Of a stretch of DNA of 64,000 nt, positions 52,724 to 63,728 are shown in pieces. The position numbers and the translations under genes were made by a program. The DNA comes from Herbaspirillum rubrisubalbicans (GTDB taxonomy: Bacteria; Pseudomonadota; Gammaproteobacteria; Burkholderiales; Burkholderiaceae_D): positions 1,178,001 through 1,242,000 of the forward strand of contig NZ_CP024996.1 of assembly GCF_003719195.1 (NCBI RefSeq), given 5' to 3'. Every line of letters starts with the position of its first letter. Position 1 is the stretch's first letter. Below the pieces are notes generated by a model. That model saw nothing but the letters and a program-made list of their open reading frames with translations. It searched no databases and was not told the origin of the DNA.

Positions 52724-52799
52724 GCGGTTGGCAGCGTTGTATTCGGAGAGCTATCTCTACACCAGTCGAGCCCGATGATGGGAAAAATGCGCAGACAGC

Positions 52800-52826
52800 G
52801 TAAAATAGCGGGTTACGCTATTTTAC
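52800..52826. other. Perfect 11-bp hairpin between recG and queA
   Basis: GTAAAATAGCG (52800-52810) pairs with CGCTATTTTAC (52816-52826), loop GGTTA, and abuts the LexA-type box. Confidence 0.55.
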
Positions 52827-52843
52827 TGTGAATATTTACAGTA
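52824..52843. promoter_or_regulatory. LexA (SOS) box
   Basis: TACTGT-N8-ACAGTA with an AT-rich centre (GAATATTT), an exact fit to the CTGT-N8-ACAG consensus of gamma- and betaproteobacterial LexA. It lies between the divergent recG and queA genes. Confidence 0.75.
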
Positions 52844-52943
52844 TCAATCCCGCCGGCAAGCATTCTTGCCCGGGACACGCGCCGCGCCGGCCTGTAGCCT
52901 GTCGGCGGGCTTCGCGCGCCGCCTCCATCATTATTTTGCAAGC

Positions 52944-53960
52944 ATGTACTCTCTCTCCGATTTCGATTTCGCGCTCCCCCCCGAGCTGATCGCCCAGACC
53001 CCGCTGGCCGAGCGCAGCGCCTCGCGCCTGTTGCAGGTGCAGGGGGCACAACTGAGCGACCGCCGCTTCTCCGACATCGTCGACCTGCTGCAGCCGGGCG
53101 ACCTGCTGGTCTTCAACGATACCCGCGTGATCAAGGCGCGCCTGTTCGGCGTGAAGGAAACCGGCGGCAAGATCGAAGCCCTGGTCGAGCGCATCCTCGA
53201 TGCCCGCACCGTGCACGCACAGGTGCGTGCCTCCAAGTCGCCGCCACCGGGCACCCGCATTCGCCTGGCCGATGCCTTCGATGTGACCGTGGGTGAACGT
53301 TTCGGCGAGTTCTACACGCTGCATTTCCCGGCAGACGCCTTCGACTTGCTGGAGCAATACGGCAGTTTGCCGCTACCGCCCTATATCGATCATGAGGCCG
53401 ATGCCTATGATGAGACGCGCTACCAGACCGTCTATGCCAAAGAGCCCGGTGCCGTCGCGGCTCCCACGGCGGGCCTGCACTTCGACCAGACCTTGCTGGA
53501 ACAATTGTCCGCGCGCGGCGTGCAGCAAGCCTTCGTGACCCTGCATGTGGGCGCCGGCACCTTCCAGCCGGTGCGGGTGGAAGACCTGTCACAGCATCAG
53601 ATGCATAGCGAGTGGTACACCATCCCGCCCGAGACGGTGGCCGCCGTGCGCGCCGCCAAGGCTGCCGGTGGCCGCGTCGTGGCGGTGGGTACCACCAGTA
53701 TGCGGGCGCTGGAATCGGGTTCGCAAAGCGGGGAACTGAAGGCTGGCAGCGATGACACGCAACTCTTCATCACGCCTGGCTATACCTTCAAGACCGTGGA
53801 CCAGTTGGTGACCAACTTCCACCTGCCCAAGTCGACCCTGCTGATGCTGGTGTCGGCCTTCGCCGGCTATGAACACATTCGCGCCGCCTATGCCCACGCC
53901 ATCGCCCAGAAATACCGTTTCTTCAGCTATGGCGACGCCATGCTGCTGACCCGCACCTGA
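52944..53960 (+). CDS. queA: S-adenosylmethionine:tRNA ribosyltransferase-isomerase
   Basis: A 338-residue enzyme converting preQ1 to epoxyqueuosine in tRNA, using SAM as ribosyl donor. Marks: [74 protein letters not shown]. Start ATG 52944 opens the domain; upstream in-frame sequence crosses the promoter region. It is 39 bases before tgt. Confidence 0.96.
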   Translation: MYSLSDFDFALPPELIAQTPLAERSASRLLQVQGAQLSDRRFSDIVDLLQPGDLLVFNDTRVIKARLFGVKETGGKIEALVERILDARTVHAQVRASKSPPPGTRIRLADAFDVTVGERFGEFYTLHFPADAFDLLEQYGSLPLPPYIDHEADAYDETRYQTVYAKEPGAVAAPTAGLHFDQTLLEQLSARGVQQAFVTLHVGAGTFQPVRVEDLSQHQMHSEWYTIPPETVAAVRAAKAAGGRVVAVGTTSMRALESGSQSGELKAGSDDTQLFITPGYTFKTVDQLVTNFHLPKSTLLMLVSAFAGYEHIRAAYAHAIAQKYRFFSYGDAMLLTRT

Positions 53961-53972
53961 CCCGTAGCTTAG

Positions 53973-55130
<1,158 letters not shown>

Positions 55131-55171
55131 ATCCCCCTGATGCAGTGCCGGGCGGAGCCGTGTTGCGCCGT

Positions 55172-56980
55172 CTAGCGCTTTGCAGGTGCCGTGGCCGACA
55201 GCCGCACCAGGGCTTCCCACAATTGCGCGGGTGCCACCGGCTTGTGCAGCACGGGGATGCCGCTGGCGCTGGCTTCCCGCAGTCGTGCAGGCGCGGTATC
55301 GCCCGTGATGAGCAGGGCGCCGATGGCTAGCCCGCTGGCCTGGCGCACGGCGGTGATGGCTTCGGTGCCATTGCGATGTGCGCGCAGACGATAGTCGCTG
55401 ATGACCAGGTCGAAGTCTTGCTGGCGTGCCAGCGCCTCGGCCTGTTCCAGACCTTCCACCCCGCTGCAGCGGCAGCCCCACTGCATGAGCAATTGCACCA
55501 TGCTATCGCGCACGCGCTGGTCGTCATCGATCAGGAGGATGCGCAAGCCTTGCAGGTCGCGCACCGCAGTTGCGGCCTCAGCCGGCTTGGTCTGTTGCGG
55601 CGGGGCGCTTGGTGCCGCCACGGGCAGCTTGAGTCGGAAGACGCTGCCGTGGCCCGGGCGGGATTGCACCGTCAGGCTCAACCCCTGCATCTTGGCCAGC
55701 CCCTGGGCGATGGACAGGCCCAGTCCCATACCCTTGTTGTGATCGCGCTCGGGATTACCCAACTGGTGGAATTCCTGGAAGATTTCCTGCTGCTGCGGCG
55801 GCGCAATCCCGATGCCGGTATCCCACACCTCCAGCCAGACTTCGGCGCCGCGTCGCCGGCACACCACCAGTACCCCGCCGCGCTCGGTATAGCGGATCGC
55901 ATTGGAAACCAGATTGCGCAAGATCGGCTCGGTCAGCGCCGCATCGGCGCTGGCCAATACCTCGCTCTCGCGGGTACGGAACACCAGCCCCTTGGTCTCG
56001 GCTTGCGTGGCCATCTCGCGGCTGATGCGATGGATCAGCGCCTGCGGGCGAAAGGGGGCTACCTGTGGCTTCACCACGCCCGCTTCGATACGTGAATAAT
56101 CTAGCAGGGTATGCAGCATCTCGGCGCAATTGTCGGCGGCGCTGCGCAGACGGCTTACCACCTCGCGCTGCATGGTATCCAACGGGGTATTGGCCAGCAC
56201 CTCCAGGAACAGGCCCTGGGCGTGGATGGGTTGCCGCAGGTCGTGGCTGGCTCCGGCCAGGAAGCGCGACTTGGCGGCATTGGCCTGTTCGGCCTGCTGC
56301 AAGGCTTGCTGGGTCTTTTCGGATTCGCGCTGCAGGCGCTCGATCAGGGCATTGTTCTCGAAGCGCAGCATGATGGCTGCCTTGGCCGCACGCGCACTAT
56401 TGCGTGCCTGCACCAGCAGCGAAACCACGTACAGTACGGCGGCAATGGCCAGCACCTGCAGCGAGGCTTCCTGGGTATGCCAGGCACTCGATGCCAGCAT
56501 CCCCAGTTCCACCAGGCAGAACGAGACGAAGGCCGGCAACACCGGCGAGAGGATGGACATCGAATTGCCCGCCACCCCGGCCAGCACGCCGATGAGCAGG
56601 ATGCTGCCGCCCGGGCTGGCCGTATCCAGCGCCAGCGGCGCTACCAGGCCCCAGGCGGCGCCGTCGATGCCATGCAGCAACACCAGGCGGCGCGTGATCG
56701 CAGTGAGGTTGGCGGGAGTGATCTCGGTGGCCAGCAGGCGCCGGGCGTCGGCATAGTCTAACAGCTTGGAGGCGATCACCCCGGCTGCCCAAGCCAACAG
56801 CGGCCACAGCCCGGCACTCTGGTGTAGCGCATAGACCACCAGCAGTGCCACCAGGATGCCTGGCCAGACCGAACTGCCCAGGTTGCCGCACAGCAGGCGC
56901 ACCTGCTCGACCCGGATGCGGTGGCGGGTGTCATCCAGGCCCTGGGCCGCAGACGCCTGCAGCAGGTCGTCGCTGCGCAT
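55172..56980 (-). CDS. Hybrid sensor histidine kinase with C-terminal receiver
   Basis: A 602-residue protein: about six membrane helices (residues 35-190), a coiled linker, DHp with His in AGASHDLRQPIHAQG (about residue 245), HATPase (NLVSNAIRY, DTGIGIAPPQQ, GMGLGLS), and a receiver (LIDDDQRVRDS, phosphoacceptor in LVISDYRLRAHRNG). The SHDLRQP type is typical of soluble-signal quorum or redox kinases. It starts 3 bases after the LuxR regulator gene, so both are one unit; they are probably partners. Confidence 0.9.
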   Translation of the reverse strand: MRSDDLLQASAAQGLDDTRHRIRVEQVRLLCGNLGSSVWPGILVALLVVYALHQSAGLWPLLAWAAGVIASKLLDYADARRLLATEITPANLTAITRRLVLLHGIDGAAWGLVAPLALDTASPGGSILLIGVLAGVAGNSMSILSPVLPAFVSFCLVELGMLASSAWHTQEASLQVLAIAAVLYVVSLLVQARNSARAAKAAIMLRFENNALIERLQRESEKTQQALQQAEQANAAKSRFLAGASHDLRQPIHAQGLFLEVLANTPLDTMQREVVSRLRSAADNCAEMLHTLLDYSRIEAGVVKPQVAPFRPQALIHRISREMATQAETKGLVFRTRESEVLASADAALTEPILRNLVSNAIRYTERGGVLVVCRRRGAEVWLEVWDTGIGIAPPQQQEIFQEFHQLGNPERDHNKGMGLGLSIAQGLAKMQGLSLTVQSRPGHGSVFRLKLPVAAPSAPPQQTKPAEAATAVRDLQGLRILLIDDDQRVRDSMVQLLMQWGCRCSGVEGLEQAEALARQQDFDLVISDYRLRAHRNGTEAITAVRQASGLAIGALLITGDTAPARLREASASGIPVLHKPVAPAQLWEALVRLSATAPAKR

Positions 56981-56983
56981 GAG

Positions 56984-57595
56984 CTAGCTGACCAGGCCGC
57001 GGCGCCGCGCGGCGAAGGCCGCTTCGGCGCGATTGTCCACCTCCAGCGCGGCCAGGATGGCTTGCACATGACCGCGAATGGTGTTCTCGGAAAGATTGAG
57101 CCGCCGACCGATGGCCTTGTTGGTCAGGCCTTGACTGAGTAGCCCCAGCACTTCGTACTGGCGCGGGGTGAATTGCGGCTTGCCGCTGGCTTCGACCTGG
57201 CCGGATGGCGTGGGCAGCGTATGCCGGCCCCCGGCCACCTCCAGCAACACCTGCAGGATGTGTTCGGCGGTGGCCGCCTTGGAGACGAAGGCGGCCGCGC
57301 CGCGCTGGGTGGCGGCGCGCACGGTGCCATCGGTATCGTCGGCCGACAGGATGATGATCGGTACATCGGGCCACTTGCGTGCCAGCACCGCCATGCCGTC
57401 AATGCCATTGAGCCCGCCTAACTGGATGTCCAGCAGCACCATATCAGGCGCCTGCGCATCCTCTGCGCGCATGGCATCTTCCAGCGAGCCTGCCTCGCTG
57501 ATGGTGGCCTGCGGTAACGCGGCCTGCAGCACCAGGCGCAGACCGCAACGAAACAGCGCGTGATCGTCGATGATCAAAAGACGTGAAATCGGCAT
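56984..57595 (-). CDS. NarL/LuxR-family response regulator
   Basis: A 203-residue regulator: receiver with DDH pocket and phosphoacceptor in MVLLDIQLGGLNG, then LuxR HTH (TPRQYEVLGLLSQGLTNKAIGRRLNLSENTIRGHVQAI). ATG 57595 is used; the frame could start three codons earlier at TTG. It lies between the HDOD gene (39 bases) and the hybrid kinase (3 bases). Confidence 0.9.
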   Translation of the reverse strand: MPISRLLIIDDHALFRCGLRLVLQAALPQATISEAGSLEDAMRAEDAQAPDMVLLDIQLGGLNGIDGMAVLARKWPDVPIIILSADDTDGTVRAATQRGAAAFVSKAATAEHILQVLLEVAGGRHTLPTPSGQVEASGKPQFTPRQYEVLGLLSQGLTNKAIGRRLNLSENTIRGHVQAILAALEVDNRAEAAFAARRRGLVS

Positions 57596-57634
57596 CAGTA
57601 GCAAGCCTTCGCAATCGGGCTCAACAGTCGCTAG

Positions 57635-58603
57635 TCAAGCTGCAGCATCGCCGCTGGCGTCGGCTTCTTGCAGGCGCAGCAGTTTCTCGTGGACCTGGGC
57701 CGGCAGGCCTTGCCACAGCGTCTTGCCGGTGATGTGCATGGTCTGGGTCCAGTCTTGCCAGTCTTCGCCCGCCTGCTGGTACAGCTCGGGAAAATCGTGC
57801 GGGGCCAGTTGTAGTTGCGGCAGTGCCCGCGCCACCTTGTGCAGCGCGGCTTCGGCCACTGGCGGGGCGGCACAACCCAGTTCGGCCATGGCGGTGGCCA
57901 GGTACAGGGTCCAGGTGATTTCCACCGAACGCGGTGCCGGCAATTCCTCGGACGGAACGGGGGCTTCGTAATGCAGCACGGCGTCACAGAACAGCTCCGG
58001 GATCTTCCAGTCCTGCATCAGGGCCGCGGCAATATTGAGATGGTTGAAGCCGAACAGCGATTGCTCCATGGTCAACTGGGTAGAGGCATCCAGCGGCCGG
58101 GTCAGCAGCGAGGAATACGCGCTGGGGTGGGCCGAGGCCAGGGTCAGCTTGCCGATGTTGGCCAGCAGGCCGGTGGTGAACATCTCGCCCAAGGGCGCCA
58201 CCCGGGTATGGCCGCTGATGGCTTGGGCACCGCAGGCCATGGCGAAGCTGTGGGCCCAGAAGGCCGGCAGCTTGAAGTTGGTGCAGGAGGCCGGCGCCGT
58301 GGTCTCGGCCAACGACAGCGCTAATGCCAGCTGACGCACGGCTTGCAGACCCACCAGCAACATGCTGTCCATGCTCACCGAGGCGATCGGGCGCACGCGT
58401 TCGGCATTGAGCACGTTGACGATGCGGATGATGCGCCCGGACAGGGCCGGGTCGGCCTGTACCAGATGGATCAGTTCAGCCATGTCGGGGTCATCCTGCG
58501 CGCACATGCGCATGATGGTCAGACGTACTCCCCCTGGCGAAGGTAGCGCCTGTGCGCTCCTGAGCTTCTCGAACAGGGTGGGCTCAATGAAGGTGAGCAT
58601 CAT
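57635..58603 (-). CDS. HDOD-domain signalling protein
   Basis: A 322-residue protein with an HDOD domain (LRSAQALPSPGGVRLTIMR, DPALSGRIIRIVNVLNAERV, FWAHSFAMACGAQAI, TTGLLANIGKLTLA). HDOD domains are relatives of HD-GYP without phosphodiesterase residues and serve as signalling scaffolds. It overlaps the HD-GYP gene by 4 bases, so the two may work together. Confidence 0.87.
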   Translation of the reverse strand: MMLTFIEPTLFEKLRSAQALPSPGGVRLTIMRMCAQDDPDMAELIHLVQADPALSGRIIRIVNVLNAERVRPIASVSMDSMLLVGLQAVRQLALALSLAETTAPASCTNFKLPAFWAHSFAMACGAQAISGHTRVAPLGEMFTTGLLANIGKLTLASAHPSAYSSLLTRPLDASTQLTMEQSLFGFNHLNIAAALMQDWKIPELFCDAVLHYEAPVPSEELPAPRSVEITWTLYLATAMAELGCAAPPVAEAALHKVARALPQLQLAPHDFPELYQQAGEDWQDWTQTMHITGKTLWQGLPAQVHEKLLRLQEADASGDAAA

Positions 58604-59637
58604 TTGCTGTCCTGGTTGCGGTTGTAGATATCGACCACTTCCTCCCAGCCGGCGAAGAACGCGTCCACGCAGCGCGGATCGAAATGGCTGCCGGCATTGT
58701 CGCGCAGATAACGCTGCGCGTCTGCCAGACTCCAGCCTTTTTTGTAGGGACGTGAGGAAGTCAGCGCATCGAATACATCGGCGACTGCCACGATACGGCC
58801 ATAGAGCGGGATATCCTCACCCTTGAGTCCGTTGGGATAGCCCGAACCATCCCATTTCTCATGGTGGGAATGGGCGATCTGGGAAGCGGTCTGCAACAGC
58901 ACCGACGGGCTGTCGCGCAGAATGTCGGCGCCGATCTGGGCGTGCAGGCGCATGATCTTCAGTTCTTCTTCATCCAGCCGACCGGGTTTGAGCAGGATAT
59001 GGTCGGGGATGCCCATCTTGCCGATGTCGTGCATGGGCGCGGCTGCCAGCAAGAGATCCTGCTCTGCCTTGGGTAACCCCAGATGGGAGGCGATGATGCG
59101 CGTGTAGTTTGCCATGCGCACCAGGTGTTCGCCGGTTTCCGGGTCGCGATAGCCGGCCGCGCGCGTGAGCAGGTCCACCGAGTTCAGCGCCAGCGTATTG
59201 CTCTGGTGCGATTTCTCTTGCACCTGCTCGGCCAGATGCTCAATCTTCTGGCTCATGGCCAGTTGCGACTTGCGCATGGCCAGCATGTTCTTGACCCGCG
59301 CCAGCAATTCCACCCGGTTGACCGGCTTGGAGAGGAAATCATTGGCCGTCATCTGCAAGGCCTTGTGGCGCACCTGCAAGCCCATGTCGGCGGTGATCAT
59401 GATGACCGGCGTCATCTCCTGGCCCGGCAGGGCGCGAAAGCGCGACAGGAAATCCAGGCCGTCCATGCCCGGCATCATGTAGTCCAGCAGGATCAGGTCG
59501 GGCGCGTGCGCGCCGCACCATTGCAGCGCCTCCAAGGCATCCGGGCAGGTGCTGATGTCGGTGTCGGACAACTGCCCCAGCATGTGCGTGAAGAGCGACA
59601 GATTGGTCTTGTCGTCGTCAACGATGAGAATCTTCAT
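58600..59637 (-). CDS. Response regulator with HD-GYP c-di-GMP phosphodiesterase domain (RpfG-like)
   Basis: A 345-residue protein: receiver (residues 1-120, phosphoacceptor in LILLDYMMPGMDG), a coiled linker, then HD-GYP domain with HDIGKMGIPD, HAQIGADIL, HSHHEKWDGSGYPNGLKGEDIP (the GYP motif) and VFDALTSSRPYK. It should hydrolyse c-di-GMP when phosphorylated. ATG 59637 begins the receiver. It overlaps the upstream hybrid kinase by 20 bases, so the kinase is the probable partner. Confidence 0.92.
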   Translation of the reverse strand: MKILIVDDDKTNLSLFTHMLGQLSDTDISTCPDALEALQWCGAHAPDLILLDYMMPGMDGLDFLSRFRALPGQEMTPVIMITADMGLQVRHKALQMTANDFLSKPVNRVELLARVKNMLAMRKSQLAMSQKIEHLAEQVQEKSHQSNTLALNSVDLLTRAAGYRDPETGEHLVRMANYTRIIASHLGLPKAEQDLLLAAAPMHDIGKMGIPDHILLKPGRLDEEELKIMRLHAQIGADILRDSPSVLLQTASQIAHSHHEKWDGSGYPNGLKGEDIPLYGRIVAVADVFDALTSSRPYKKGWSLADAQRYLRDNAGSHFDPRCVDAFFAGWEEVVDIYNRNQDSK

Positions 59638-61789
59638 GGCTTCCCCGGCCCCTCTGTTGTATGTGTTCACCCAGCGTGGCAAAGGCATTGGCGCATTCTA
59701 CGGCCAGCCTGCGCACCTGCTCCGGGTCACCCTGGCGCGCTGCCATTTCCATCTGTCGTCCCAACTGACCCAAGGCCTGGATGCCCAGGTTCAGGCAACT
59801 GCCGGCCAAGCGGTGGCCCAGCGCCTGGATCTCGCCCAAGAGCGGGTCACTGTCCTGGCAGTGCCGCGCCAGTTCCTGCATCACCGGCGTGGTGTGTTCG
59901 ATGAACATGGCCAGCATCTCGTTGGTCAGCGCGCTGTCTTGACCAAACAGTTCCTGCAGACGCGCTTGGTCCAGCATCGGCGCGGTGCTCTGCTCGCTGT
60001 CCGCTTCTTGCACCGCCGGCAGGTAATGCGCCAGCATCGCCGCCAGTTGCGAGCGCAGCAGGGGCTTGGTCAGATAATCGTCCATCCCCGCCTCCAGGCA
60101 TTGTTCGCGATCCCCGGCCATGGCATTGGCGGTCATCGCGACGATGGGGGTATGGGCCAGCTCGCCCTGCAGGCGTCGGATGCGACGCGTGGTTTCGTAG
60201 CCATCAAGGATGGGCATCTGGCAATCCATCAGGATCAGGGCGTACTTGCGCTGCCCCAGCTTCTCCAGCGCCTCCGCACCGTTGGAGGCGATATCGACCG
60301 CATAGCCCATGGCATTGAGCTGGTACACCGCCACCTTTTGGTTCATCACATTGTCTTCCACCAGCAGCAGTTCCTGCTGCCCCGCCTGCCTGAACGGTCT
60401 GGCCTGGGCGGCCAGGCTTTCGACCTGGTCCCGGCCGCCCGACAGCTTCATCACTGCGCGCAGCAACTGTTGCTTGCGCAATGGCAACTGTAGCGAGGTG
60501 GAAGTTGATTTTCCGTCTATATTAAGCCCGTGTACGCCGTGGTCAAGCAGGATGCACGTCAGGTCCGGTCGTTCGGCCTGCAAGCGGGTCAGCACGGCGT
60601 TGGCCGGCAGATCGCGCAGCTCGCTGCTGACGATGACGGTATCGATGCCGTTGGCGCTGGCCGCAGGTCCCGTCAGGGCCGCCAGGGCGTCGGTGGCACT
60701 ACCGTAGCGCAGGCTTTCCAGGCCGGCACCGCGCAGGTATTCGTGCAGCATGGCGGCGCTGGCGTCATGGGTTTCGAGCAGGGCTACCTGTCGTTTTTTG
60801 GCTGCATCGATGTGGCTGGCAAAGCGCGGAGGCTGCGCCACCGGGATGCCCAGCTCGAACCAGAAGCAGGAACCGGCGCCAGGGCTGCTGTCCACCCCGA
60901 TCTTGCCACCCATCAGTTCCACCAGACGCTTGCAGATCGACAGCCCCAGTCCGGTGCCGCCGTATTGGCGGGTGACCGAATTGTCGGCCTGGGTAAAGGG
61001 CGAGAACAGGCGGCGCAGGGTGTCTTCATCCATGCCGATGCCACTGTCGCGCACCTCGAAGCGCACCCGGCAATGGTCGCCCGCCACGTGCAGCGCTTGC
61101 ACCCGCAGCAGCACCTCGCCCACATGGGTGAATTTGAGTGCATTGCCCAGCAGGTTCAGCAGGATCTGGCGGATGCGGCCAGGGTCGCCCAGCAAGCGCT
61201 CGGGCAAGCGGCTATCGACATGCGCCAAGAGCCGCACCTGTTTTTCGTGGGCCTTGAAGGAGAGCGCTTCGGTACTGGCTTCGACCACCTCCAGCAGATC
61301 GAACTCGACCACCGCGATATCCATCTTGCCCACGTCGATCTTGGAAAAATCCAGCACATCATTGACGATGCCCAGCAGGGCGTGGGCCGAATCCTCGATG
61401 GCCTTGGCGAACTCGGCTTGCTGGGTGTCCAGGCGCGTGCTGCGCAATAGTCCGGCCATGCCCAGCACCGCATTCATGGGGGTGCGGATCTCGTGGCTCA
61501 TGGTCGAGAGGAAGGCGCCGCGCGTCAACATGGCCTGGTCGGCCGCTTCCTTGGCCAGCACCAGGTGACGGGCGGAGCGCTGGTTGTCGCGCAGCAGACG
61601 CAGCAGCACCAGTGCGCGCACCGCCCACAAGGCCAGCAGGCCCAGTGCCAGCCAGGAGGGCAGGTTGGTATGCCACAGCGCCACCAGGATCAGCACCGCG
61701 AAGCCGGCCTCGGCCAGGGCCAGCAACAGGCGGCCATGGCCCGGTACGGCACTGGCGCAGCGGGGGCGTTGGTTGAGCCAGCCTGGCAT
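59618..61789 (-). CDS. Hybrid sensor kinase with Hpt domain (BarA/RpfC-like)
   Basis: A 723-residue phosphorelay kinase: two membrane helices (about 22-65), DHp with His in FLSTMSHEIRTPMNAVLG, HATPase (NLLGNALKFTHVG, DSGIGMDEDTL, GTGLGLSICKR), a degenerate receiver (about 335-440, no clear Asp), a true receiver (LLVEDNVMNQKV, Asp in LILMDCQMPILDG) and a C-terminal Hpt (His in LGHRLAGSCLNLG). It may start at ATG 61789 or GTG 61792. This is first gene of the five-gene unit and probably feeds the HD-GYP protein, as RpfC feeds RpfG. Confidence 0.9.
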   Translation of the reverse strand: MPGWLNQRPRCASAVPGHGRLLLALAEAGFAVLILVALWHTNLPSWLALGLLALWAVRALVLLRLLRDNQRSARHLVLAKEAADQAMLTRGAFLSTMSHEIRTPMNAVLGMAGLLRSTRLDTQQAEFAKAIEDSAHALLGIVNDVLDFSKIDVGKMDIAVVEFDLLEVVEASTEALSFKAHEKQVRLLAHVDSRLPERLLGDPGRIRQILLNLLGNALKFTHVGEVLLRVQALHVAGDHCRVRFEVRDSGIGMDEDTLRRLFSPFTQADNSVTRQYGGTGLGLSICKRLVELMGGKIGVDSSPGAGSCFWFELGIPVAQPPRFASHIDAAKKRQVALLETHDASAAMLHEYLRGAGLESLRYGSATDALAALTGPAASANGIDTVIVSSELRDLPANAVLTRLQAERPDLTCILLDHGVHGLNIDGKSTSTSLQLPLRKQQLLRAVMKLSGGRDQVESLAAQARPFRQAGQQELLLVEDNVMNQKVAVYQLNAMGYAVDIASNGAEALEKLGQRKYALILMDCQMPILDGYETTRRIRRLQGELAHTPIVAMTANAMAGDREQCLEAGMDDYLTKPLLRSQLAAMLAHYLPAVQEADSEQSTAPMLDQARLQELFGQDSALTNEMLAMFIEHTTPVMQELARHCQDSDPLLGEIQALGHRLAGSCLNLGIQALGQLGRQMEMAARQGDPEQVRRLAVECANAFATLGEHIQQRGRGSHEDSHR

Positions 61790-61942
61790 CACGACGTTGT
61801 CTCCATGGTGAGCGATTCCGATCTGCGGTGAGTATGGCTATCAATTATAATGAATTGATAATTAAATTGTGAAAATTGTTTTATTTGTTCCTTTTTTGAC
61901 TAACTTGATGTGGCCAACCTGCACCAGTCGGACGAACTTGAT

Positions 61943-63148
61943 TTATTTGAGCAACACCGCTGCCAACACCGCCAGCAGCACCACCGCCCACGACGGCAGC
62001 TTGAGCCAGACGAGGGCGGCGAAGGCGGCCAGAGCGATGAGCAGGTCACGCCCATTGAAAATGGCACTGGTCCACACCGGCTGGTAGAGCGCAGCCAGCA
62101 ACAAGCCCACCACCGCCGCATTGACTCCGGCCAGTGCCGCCTGCATGGCGCGCTGGCGGCGTACCTCATCCCAGAACGGCAGCAAGCCCGTCACCAGCAG
62201 GAAGGATGGGGCGAAGATCGCCAGCAGGCACAGCACGCCCCCGGTCACTCCATTAGGCCAGGATGACATCACCACGCCCAGATAGGCGGCCAGCGTAAAG
62301 AGCGGCCCCGGCACCGCCTGGGCGGCACCGTAGCCGGCCAGGAAGACATCCTTGTCGACCCAGCCGGTGGGCACCAGTTCGGCCTGCAGCAGCGGCAGCA
62401 CCACGTGGCCGCCACCAAAGACCAGCGAGCCGACCCGGTAAAAGATATTGACCTGCTGCAGCCAGGGCGCCGGGTAGAGCGAGGCCAGCAAGGGAATGCC
62501 GGCCAGCAAGACGAAGAACAGCAACAGGCAGGCCCGCCCCGCGCGGCGGCTGACCACCAGCGGCAGCTGTTCCTGCAGCGTCATCTGTGGTCCGTGCAGC
62601 AGCAGGCGTCCGGCCAGCCCGGCCAGCACGATCACCCCCAACTGCACCAGGCTGCCATGCAGCAACCCTGTTGCCAGCGCCGCCAGTACCATGATGAGCA
62701 GGCGCTGCGGCCCGCGGCAGAGGGTTTGCGCCATGCTCCACACCGCCTGCGCCACGATGGCCACGGCCACGATCTTCAGTCCATGCACTACCTCGCCGGA
62801 GAGCCAGCGCGCATCGGACAGCACCGACAGCGCCACCACCATCAGCAGCACTGCCGAGGGCAGGGTAAAGCCCAGCCAGGCCGCCAGCGCACCGCGATAG
62901 CCGCCCCGGATCAAGCCGATGGCCAGCCCCACCTGGCTGCTGGAGGGGCCCGGCAGGAACTGGCACATGGCCACCAGGTCGGCATAGGTCTGTTCCGACA
63001 ACCAGCGCCGGCGCGCCACGAATTCCTGGCGGAAATACCCCAGATGGGCAGCCGGGCCGCCAAAGGAAGTCAGGCCCAGGCGCAGGAAGACCAGGAACAG
63101 GGGCCAGATCGGCTCGCGCGGGGAGGGCGCGGTGGTAGTGGTAGACAT
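61943..63148 (-). CDS. chrA: Chromate transporter ChrA
   Basis: A 401-residue CHR-superfamily protein with the duplicated six-helix layout. Marks: LRLGLTSFGGPAAHLGYFRQ in the first half, CQFLPGPSSSQVGLAIG, and in the second half SLVFGGGHVVLPLLQAELV and QAVPGPLFTLAAYLG. It exports chromate and may confer resistance. It sits between the signalling unit and yajC, 151 bases after the kinase start region. Confidence 0.92.
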   Translation of the reverse strand: MSTTTTAPSPREPIWPLFLVFLRLGLTSFGGPAAHLGYFRQEFVARRRWLSEQTYADLVAMCQFLPGPSSSQVGLAIGLIRGGYRGALAAWLGFTLPSAVLLMVVALSVLSDARWLSGEVVHGLKIVAVAIVAQAVWSMAQTLCRGPQRLLIMVLAALATGLLHGSLVQLGVIVLAGLAGRLLLHGPQMTLQEQLPLVVSRRAGRACLLLFFVLLAGIPLLASLYPAPWLQQVNIFYRVGSLVFGGGHVVLPLLQAELVPTGWVDKDVFLAGYGAAQAVPGPLFTLAAYLGVVMSSWPNGVTGGVLCLLAIFAPSFLLVTGLLPFWDEVRRQRAMQAALAGVNAAVVGLLLAALYQPVWTSAIFNGRDLLIALAAFAALVWLKLPSWAVVLLAVLAAVLLK

Positions 63149-63350
63149 GTTGGAATAAGGGGCGCAATGGGCGTGGCGCTATCTTAGTGGCGCTGGACGG
63201 CGGCTTGGGGGCGAAATGAAGCTTTTTTCACATGGCAGCCGATTCATGCGGCTGCCAGCGGCCCGGCGCTGCCCGCAAGTGATAAAAAAGAGCGATTACC
63301 CCTTGATCTGCGGCGGCGCGTCCCGATTTGGCGGTTTAGCGCCTGCGCAG

Positions 63351-63359
63351 TGCTAGAAT
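63351..63359 (+). promoter_or_regulatory. Extended -10 promoter of yajC-secD
   Basis: TGC-TAGAAT, an extended -10 box, about 37 bases before the yajC start; no good -35 box. Confidence 0.5.
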
Positions 63360-63395
63360 GCAGGGCTATTTTTCAATCAACATTTGGAGCCTCAC

Positions 63396-63728
63396 GTGTT
63401 TATTTCCGACGCATACGCGCAAACGGCCGCAGCAGCCCCTGGTGGCGCGATGGGCAACCTGGCCAGCTTCCTGCCGATCATCCTGATGTTCGTGGTCCTG
63501 TACTTCCTGATGATCCGCCCGCAGATGAAGCGTCAGAAAGAACAAAAGGCCATGATGGACGCCCTGGCCAAGGGCGACGAAGTGGTCACCTCGGGTGGCC
63601 TCTTGGGTCGCATCACCAAGGTGGCCGAGGGTTACATCACCATCGAAGTGTCTGAAGGCACCGAAGTCATCGTGCAAAAGGGCGCCATCACCACCCTGCT
63701 GCCCAAGGGCACCATCAAGGGTCTGTAA
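63396..63728 (+). CDS. yajC: Sec translocase accessory subunit YajC
   Basis: A 110-residue inner-membrane protein starting with GTG (MFISDAYAQTAAAAPGGAMG) after GGAG. One membrane helix (ASFLPIILMFVVLYFLMI), then RPQMKRQKEQKAMMDAL and a beta domain GDEVVTSGGLLGRITKV. It associates with SecDF. A TTG four codons earlier is less likely. secD follows after 161 bases. Confidence 0.95.
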   Translation: MFISDAYAQTAAAAPGGAMGNLASFLPIILMFVVLYFLMIRPQMKRQKEQKAMMDALAKGDEVVTSGGLLGRITKVAEGYITIEVSEGTEVIVQKGAITTLLPKGTIKGL

